A stretch of DNA of 64,000 nucleotides, from the NCBI RefSeq assembly GCF_002119765.1, contig NZ_CP021112.1, positions 3,900,501 to 3,964,500 on the forward strand, given 5' to 3'. The first letter of the stretch is position 1; each line of letters starts with the position of its first letter. Positions 59,070 through 64,000 of this stretch are shown here, piece by piece. Under the pieces are notes generated by a model. That model was not told the DNA's origin. It saw only the letters and a list, made by a program, of their open reading frames with translations, and ran no database searches. This stretch comes from Pseudorhodoplanes sinuspersici (GTDB lineage Bacteria; Pseudomonadota; Alphaproteobacteria; Rhizobiales; Xanthobacteraceae). The position numbers and the translations under genes are program-made.

Positions 59070-59582
59070 ATGCGCGCGTTTCTCTCGATTACGATGTCTG
59101 GCGCATTAACGGTTCCGACGCTCGCCGCCGAGATGAATGTGAGTATCGAAATTCCAAAACTGAATGTTGCTGAATATCACCGGCCCTATGTCGCGATCTG
59201 GCTTGAGAAGCCGGACCAGTCCTTCGTCGGCAATCTCGCTGTTTGGTACGACGTCAAGCTCAAGAATAACGAAGGCACCAAATGGCTGAAGGACATGCGG
59301 CAATGGTGGCGCAAGTCCGGCCGCGAACTTGACATGCCGGTGGATGGATTGAGCAGTGCAACCCGTGCGCCCGGTGAGCACAAGATCAGCGTCGCGCTCG
59401 ACAAGCTGCCGGTGAAGGATCTTGCAGCGGGCGAATATCAGCTTGTCGTTGAGGCGGCGCGTGAGGTGGGAGGCCGGGAGTTGCTTCGAGTGCCGTTTCA
59501 ATGGCCGGCCAAGACTGCACAGAGTTTGAAATTCAAGGGCGAGCACGAGTTGGGTAGCATCGCGCTCGACCTGAAACCTTGA
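59070..59582 (+). CDS. DUF2271 periplasmic protein
   Basis: This 170-residue exported protein has a signal peptide ending PTLAAE and a domain with HRPYVAIWLEKPDQSFVGNLAVWYD and LKDMRQWWRKSGRELDMPVDGLSSATRAPGEH, the DUF2271 signature. It follows the PepSY protein by 8 bp. DUF2271 proteins are typically encoded with PepSY and ApbE genes. Their substrate is not established, but acceptance of covalent FMN from ApbE has been considered for such neighbours. Confidence 0.87.
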   Translation: MRAFLSITMSGALTVPTLAAEMNVSIEIPKLNVAEYHRPYVAIWLEKPDQSFVGNLAVWYDVKLKNNEGTKWLKDMRQWWRKSGRELDMPVDGLSSATRAPGEHKISVALDKLPVKDLAAGEYQLVVEAAREVGGRELLRVPFQWPAKTAQSLKFKGEHELGSIALDLKP

Positions 59583-59599
59583 AGATCAGGAGCAACATC

Positions 59600-60460
59600 A
59601 TGGTTCTTTCGCGCAAATGGCTTGTTCTTGCGCTGTGTCTCGGTCTGCCGGTCAGTGCCGCACAGGCGCATCGGGCATGGCTGTTGCCGTCGGCGACGGT
59701 GTTGTCCGGTGATGATGTCTGGGTGACGGTTGACGCGGCGGTGTCGAACGATCTGTTCTACTTCGAGCATTTCCCGCTGCGGATCGCCAATATCGGCACG
59801 CCGGTGGAGACGGCGGGTGGGCGCGGTGGCCGCCCTGCGCAATTGGTGATCACGGCGCCGGACGGCTCGGCGGTTGAAGCACAGAACGGCAGCATCGGCC
59901 GCTATCGCTCGACCTTCGACGTGCCGCTGAAGCAGAAAGGGACTTACAAGCTCGCTGTCACCAATGACGGTATCTTCGCGAGCTACAAGGACGGCGGGCA
60001 GACCAAACGCTGGCGAGGCAAGGCTGAAGATTTCGCCAAGGAAGTGCCGCAGAATGCTGAAGATCTGCGGGCTTCTTTCATGCAAACTCGCATGGAAGTC
60101 TTCGTGACCGCCGGCAAGCCGACCGAGGAGACGTTGAAGATCACCGGCTCCGGCCTCGAGCTTGCGCCGGTGACGCACCCGAACGATCTGAATGTCGGGT
60201 CCGACGCGACGTTCCAGATGATGCTCGACGGCAGGCCGGCATCCAATCTCAAGGTCAGCGTGATTCCGGGCGGCAACCGCTATCGCGACAAGCTCGGCGA
60301 AATGACGCTGACGACCGATGCCGACGGCAAATTTACGGTCAAATGGCCGGAGCCGGGGATGTATTGGATGGAAGCGAATGTGCGCGATGACAAGGCAGCT
60401 GCCAAAGAGGTGAAGCAGCGCCGGGCCGGCTATACCGCGACACTGGAAGTGCTTCCGTAA
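59600..60460 (+). CDS. DUF4198 periplasmic protein
   Basis: This 286-residue protein has a signal peptide (WLVLALCLGLPVSAAQA) followed directly by HRAWLLPSATVLSGDDVWVTVDAA, the DUF4198 N-terminus with its conserved first His. A C-terminal Ig-like domain follows (GRPASNLKVSVIPGGNRYRD, TDADGKFTVKWPEPGMYWME). Members are tied to metal uptake. GGAG lies before the ATG at 59600. Confidence 0.88.
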   Translation: MVLSRKWLVLALCLGLPVSAAQAHRAWLLPSATVLSGDDVWVTVDAAVSNDLFYFEHFPLRIANIGTPVETAGGRGGRPAQLVITAPDGSAVEAQNGSIGRYRSTFDVPLKQKGTYKLAVTNDGIFASYKDGGQTKRWRGKAEDFAKEVPQNAEDLRASFMQTRMEVFVTAGKPTEETLKITGSGLELAPVTHPNDLNVGSDATFQMMLDGRPASNLKVSVIPGGNRYRDKLGEMTLTTDADGKFTVKWPEPGMYWMEANVRDDKAAAKEVKQRRAGYTATLEVLP

Positions 60461-60479
60461 CGCGTTTGGTTTTGTTCTG

Positions 60480-61469
60480 ATGCGGCGCGTTCTCGTTCCG
60501 CTGCATGTGCCCGGCATTGCGCCGCTTCTTCCGCGAGCGGCGCAAATCGTTTCGCTTGCGGGGGACACGATGGGCACATCATGGTCGGTGAAGGCCGCGA
60601 CGGCGATCGACGAAGGCCATGTTTTGAAGATCGTCGAGAACGCTCTCGCTATGGTCATCGCGCAGATGAGCCAATGGGAGCCGAATTCCGATATCAGCCG
60701 TTTCAATCGCGCTACTGCCGGTACGTGGCATGCGCTGCCGGACGAATTCTTCTCTGTGCTGAAATGCGCGCTCGATTTTGCGCGAGAGACAGACGGTGCC
60801 TACGATCCCACGATCGGTGCCTTGTCGGAACTATGGGGGTTCGGTGCGTCCGGCCGTAGAGACGATGTGCCAGATCAAACCGATATCGATTGGGCGCGCG
60901 GACATTGCGGATGGCGCAGTATTCGACTTGATCATGACCGGCGAGCGGCATTCCAGCCGGGCGGTTTGCAACTCGATCTATCGTCGATTGCCAAGGGCTT
61001 CGCTGTCGATCTTATATCCGAAACATTGTCAAAGCGCGGTATCGCCGATCATCTTGTCGAGATCGGAGGAGAACTGCGCGGCAGTGGCGTGAAGCCCGAT
61101 GGGTCGCCTTGGTGGGTGGCGCTGGAAGGCGGCGATGGTGCAGCCGATGACACGATTGTCGCTCTGCATGCGTTGTCGGTTGCGACATCCGGTGACGTCC
61201 GGCGTCATATCATGGAGCGCGGTCGGAGGCTATCGCACTCGCTCGACCCGCGAACGGGTCGGTCTGTCCCTGACACTCTGACGTCAGTGACTGTGTTCGA
61301 TCGCTCCTGCATGATGGCTGATGCCCTGGCAACGGCGTTGACGGTGCTGGGCCCAGAGAAGGGGGGCGATTTCGCGACCGCGCGCGATATTGCGGCGCGC
61401 TTCATCATACGAGAACCAACTGGCTTGCTGGAGCGGATGACGCCCTCTTTCGCAGCGATGCTGGATTGA
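60480..61469 (+). CDS. apbE: FAD:protein FMN transferase
   Basis: This 329-residue protein has GDTMGTSWSVKA, SQWEPNSDISRFNRA, TDGAYDPTIGALSELWGFG, and LQLDLSSIAKGFAVDLISETL. DPRTGRSVPDTLTSVTVF and an ADALATALTVLG segment follow. These are all ApbE blocks, including the Mg and FAD sites. It attaches FMN covalently to target proteins. It is the last gene of the PepSY-DUF2271-DUF4198 run, 19 bp after the previous stop. Confidence 0.93.
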   Translation: MRRVLVPLHVPGIAPLLPRAAQIVSLAGDTMGTSWSVKAATAIDEGHVLKIVENALAMVIAQMSQWEPNSDISRFNRATAGTWHALPDEFFSVLKCALDFARETDGAYDPTIGALSELWGFGASGRRDDVPDQTDIDWARGHCGWRSIRLDHDRRAAFQPGGLQLDLSSIAKGFAVDLISETLSKRGIADHLVEIGGELRGSGVKPDGSPWWVALEGGDGAADDTIVALHALSVATSGDVRRHIMERGRRLSHSLDPRTGRSVPDTLTSVTVFDRSCMMADALATALTVLGPEKGGDFATARDIAARFIIREPTGLLERMTPSFAAMLD

Positions 61470-61486
61470 TGTCCAAACCCGTCTTC

Positions 61487-62182
61487 TCATGCTTGTAGGC
61501 AGGCTGCGCTTGGGCAGAGAGATGCAAGGGGGCAGCGACCGCAGAGGGGCCGTTCGTGAGTACATATTTTTTGACCGAGGTATTTCATTAGCCAGTGCAA
61601 TTCGTAAAGATCGTCCGCATCCCAGTTGTTGGGGATGAGGTTTGAGAGCGTGATATAGCCGCGCTTGAAGTTATGTCTGTTGGGTGCGAGACCCAACCGC
61701 CAAAAGACTCGCAGGACGTGGGTATCAATGGCGAAGACGGGTCTGCGCAATGTGCTGAAATTGAGTGTGACGCAAGCAACCTTGGGGCCTGTGCCTGGAA
61801 GAGAATTGAGCCAGTCGAACGCCACCTGGGTCGGCCAGTCAGCAAGGAAATCCAGCTCGACGGTGCCTCGTCGGCGTTTGATGATCTGGGCCGATTTGGC
61901 AAGGTGGATTGCCTTGTTTTGAGCAAAGGTCACGTCGTGAATCATCGGCGTAATCTCTGTGGTCTTCATTTGCGCCAACATATCCCATGATGGAAGGCCC
62001 CTTAGTCGCACAAAAGCGCCATCCGATATGGCATCGAGTGTGCGGGAGCTGATCATCGCCTTCACCCATTGCGGCGTTGGCTCATGACGCAGTTCATCAC
62101 GCTGCTGACCATAGATTTGGACAAGACGATTGCGAATTTGCAGCAGGATCGGCTCGCGTTCGAATGTGAACGTTAGCTGCAT
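61487..62182 (-). CDS. Endonuclease III-like DNA glycosylase
   Basis: The 231-residue protein has the helix-hairpin-helix LNSLPGTGPKVACVTLNF with the catalytic Lys, the Asp of VFAIDTHVLRVFWRLG, and a C-terminal Fe-S loop CTHERPLCGRCPLASLC. It is an endonuclease III-type base-excision enzyme but diverged from housekeeping Nth. It starts 10 bp after the dnaE2 stop on the same strand, so it is probably co-transcribed with that damage-response polymerase. Confidence 0.88.
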   Translation of the reverse strand: MQLTFTFEREPILLQIRNRLVQIYGQQRDELRHEPTPQWVKAMISSRTLDAISDGAFVRLRGLPSWDMLAQMKTTEITPMIHDVTFAQNKAIHLAKSAQIIKRRRGTVELDFLADWPTQVAFDWLNSLPGTGPKVACVTLNFSTLRRPVFAIDTHVLRVFWRLGLAPNRHNFKRGYITLSNLIPNNWDADDLYELHWLMKYLGQKICTHERPLCGRCPLASLCPSAACLQA

Positions 62183-62191
62183 GGCTGCCTC

Positions 62192-64000
62192 TCAATGAAA
62201 ATCCCGGCTCTTGAGGAGTGACAAGTCCGGCGGCGGAGTATCCGCGGCCGACTCACCAATGAATGGCAATTCCCCGTCACGCAGGTCCCGCAAATGATCG
62301 CTGAGATCGCGGAAACTTTCGGCCACGACATGGATAACAAGTCCTGCGCGCTGCAGGCGGCCGCGCACGGCCAGGAATTTCGAATTCATGACAAGGCGAC
62401 GGTGCTTTTCGAACACCTTGCGCCAGACGATGATGTTGGCGATGCCCGTTTCGTCCTCGATCGTCAGGAAAACGACGCCTTTGGCGGTGCCTGGCATCTG
62501 CCGGATCAGGACGAGGCCGGCGACGGTGATGCGCTGGTTCTGGGGCAGGTTATCGCTGCGATGTTCGGCTGTGGTAATGGCGCCAATGCGGCGGAGGCGT
62601 TCGCGAAAGAAGCGGATCGGATGCGCCTTCAACGACAGGCCGGTGGCGACGTAATCCTCTGCCACCTGTTCGGATAGTTGCATCAAAGGCAGTGCGATTT
62701 GCGGCTCGGGGAATAGCTCTTCGCTCATATGCGGCGCAAGAAGCGGGAGCGGCGATGTCGTATCTTTCCTGCGCGTCTTGTGCACCATCGGCTTGCGAAT
62801 GCCGATGGTGTCGAGCCGTCGCGCCGCCCAGAGCGCCGCCCGGCGATCGAGCCCAACAGAGCGGAAGGCATCGGCGGCGGCGAGGCGCTCGATGGTGAAG
62901 CGCGACACGCCGGCGACGGCGGCGAGCCGCTCCACACTGGCAAAGCCATTGCCGCGCTCCTTCACGAGCTTTTTTAACTCGTCTTCATTCAGTCCCTGGA
63001 TTTGCCGAAAACCGAGACGGACGGCAAGGCGTTCGCCTCCGTCGGAAGCCGGTTCCAGCGTGCAATCCCAATCGCTGTAATTGACATCAACCGGCTTCAC
63101 TTCGACGCCATGCTCACGGGCATCGCGGACAAGCTGCGCCGGCTGATAGAAGCCCATCGGCTGGCTGTTGAGAATGGCGGCGCAAAAGACTTCGGGATAA
63201 TGGCACTTGATCCAGGCTGAAGCATAGACCAGCAGTGCAAAACTGGCGGCATGGCTTTCGGGGAAACCATATTCGCCGAAACCTTCGATCTGGCCGAAGC
63301 AGTTTTCGACGAATGTGCGATCATAGCCGCGCTCGGTCATCCGTTTGATGAATTTGTCGCGGAAAAGATGGACGTTGCCGTTGTGGCGGAATGTCGCCAT
63401 CGCTCGTCGCAAGCCATCGGCTTCGTCGGGCGTGAATTCCGCCGCGGTGATGGCGATCTGCATCGCCTGCTCCTGGAAGAGCGGCACGCCTTTCGTTCGC
63501 TTGAGGACTTCTTCCAGTTCGTTGGCGGGGCCGTATTTGGGGCAGGGCGAGGGATAATATTCCGGTTCGATCCCATCGCGCCGGCGCAGATAGGGATGCA
63601 CCATGTCGCCCTGGATCGGGCCGGGGCGCACGATCGCGACTTCGATGACGAGATCGTAGAATTCTTTTGGTTTGAGGCGCGGCAGCATCGACATCTGCGC
63701 TCGGCTTTCGACCTGGAACACGCCGACGGAATCGGCGCGTGACAGCATCTCGTAAACCGGCTTGCTGGTGACGTCGCCGTCTTTCGGCAGCGTGGCGAGC
63801 GTATAATCTTTGCCGTAATGCTCCTTCATCAGATCGAGGCCACGCCGCAGGCAGCTCAGCATGCCAAGCGCGAGCACGTCGACCTTCATCAGTCCCAGCG
63901 TATCGATATCATCCTTGTCCCATTCGATGAAGGTGCGCTCCTCCATCGCGGCATTGCCGATCGGTACGGTTTCGTCGAGGCGTCCTCGCGTCAGGATGAA
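62192..64000 (-). CDS. dnaE2: Error-prone DNA polymerase III alpha, DnaE2 (3' part)
   Basis: About 600 C-terminal residues are present and the gene continues beyond the right edge with no start seen. Polymerase blocks include [28 protein letters not shown] with active-site acidic residues, [37 protein letters not shown], and [24 protein letters not shown]. The C-terminus holds a helix-hairpin-helix and an OB-fold ([27 protein letters not shown]). DnaE2 acts with ImuA/ImuB in SOS mutagenesis, but those genes are not visible here. Confidence 0.94.
   Translation of the reverse strand, partial: FILTRGRLDETVPIGNAAMEERTFIEWDKDDIDTLGLMKVDVLALGMLSCLRRGLDLMKEHYGKDYTLATLPKDGDVTSKPVYEMLSRADSVGVFQVESRAQMSMLPRLKPKEFYDLVIEVAIVRPGPIQGDMVHPYLRRRDGIEPEYYPSPCPKYGPANELEEVLKRTKGVPLFQEQAMQIAITAAEFTPDEADGLRRAMATFRHNGNVHLFRDKFIKRMTERGYDRTFVENCFGQIEGFGEYGFPESHAASFALLVYASAWIKCHYPEVFCAAILNSQPMGFYQPAQLVRDAREHGVEVKPVDVNYSDWDCTLEPASDGGERLAVRLGFRQIQGLNEDELKKLVKERGNGFASVERLAAVAGVSRFTIERLAAADAFRSVGLDRRAALWAARRLDTIGIRKPMVHKTRRKDTTSPLPLLAPHMSEELFPEPQIALPLMQLSEQVAEDYVATGLSLKAHPIRFFRERLRRIGAITTAEHRSDNLPQNQRITVAGLVLIRQMPGTAKGVVFLTIEDETGIANIIVWRKVFEKHRRLVMNSKFLAVRGRLQRAGLVIHVVAESFRDLSDHLRDLRDGELPFIGESAADTPPPDLSLLKSRDFH

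Overview
The window is high-GC alphaproteobacterial chromosome, most likely from the Hyphomicrobiales (Rhizobiales) in the Bradyrhizobium / Xanthobacteraceae neighbourhood. This rests on the gene order feuP-feuQ, cycHJKL (ccmI-E-F-H), degP, two-component pair, glnE; on several intergenic hairpin repeats I recognise from that group; and on an alphaproteobacterial gene-transfer-agent (GTA) structural cluster. The genus cannot be fixed by eye.

Left flank (1-6060). A promoter-like element and a paralogue of the GTA small-terminase gene lie at the window edge. They are followed by three back-to-back CTAG-bounded hairpins, two DHA2-type drug-efflux transporters, and a lower-GC island carrying a DUF4160/DUF2442-HTH gene pair behind palindromic operators and an orphan HigA antitoxin that keeps only the last codons of its toxin gene.

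GTA region (6108-35050). A second copy of the promoter (TTGACA, 17 bp, TAAGGT) precedes an apparently complete GTA-type particle cluster: small and large terminase, portal, prohead protease, major capsid, head-tail connector, head closure, DUF3168 protein, tail tube, GTA gp10, tail chaperone, short tape measure, DUF2460, DUF2163, NlpC/P60 peptidase, 1295-residue tail-tip protein, DUF2793 beta-helix spike, GH108 endolysin and GTA-type holin. No integrase, replication or lysogeny gene is visible. The head half is heavily interrupted. After the portal, the protease and the capsid gene sits one cassette each of a putative nuclease toxin plus an adjoining immunity-like gene. The three toxins have different C-terminal nuclease-like ends (two GHH-type, one HNH-type) but share a short N-terminal region ending in a conserved NPDQPR...G-Q/R-W-T motif. 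The immunity genes of cassettes 1 and 3 are homologous; that of cassette 2 is DUF2019-like. Other cargo includes a cupin, a 24-residue membrane peptide, a secreted Tyr-rich protein, a secreted trypsin-like protease, an AEC permease, a zinc-ribbon protein, a GRAM/PH-like protein, a metallophosphoesterase, a sulfotransferase and an alpha/beta hydrolase. My reading, which is inference, is a GTA or GTA-derived particle whose gene junctions have become docking sites for polymorphic toxin-immunity modules. I consider this the most interesting system in the window.

Right flank (35122-64000). Chromosomal genes follow: a nitroreductase; a FeuN-like periplasmic protein with FeuP/FeuQ; a glycine-zipper lipoprotein; a conserved unknown; the cytochrome c maturation operon ccmIEFH; DegP; a second two-component system; GlnE; a PAS histidine kinase converging on glnE; aminopeptidase N; a Bug-type solute-binding protein; a PepSY-DUF2271-DUF4198-ApbE operon probably concerned with flavin or metal redox; and an endonuclease III-like protein directly downstream of error-prone DNA polymerase DnaE2, which runs off the right edge. 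I saw no rRNA, tRNA, CRISPR array or insertion sequence.
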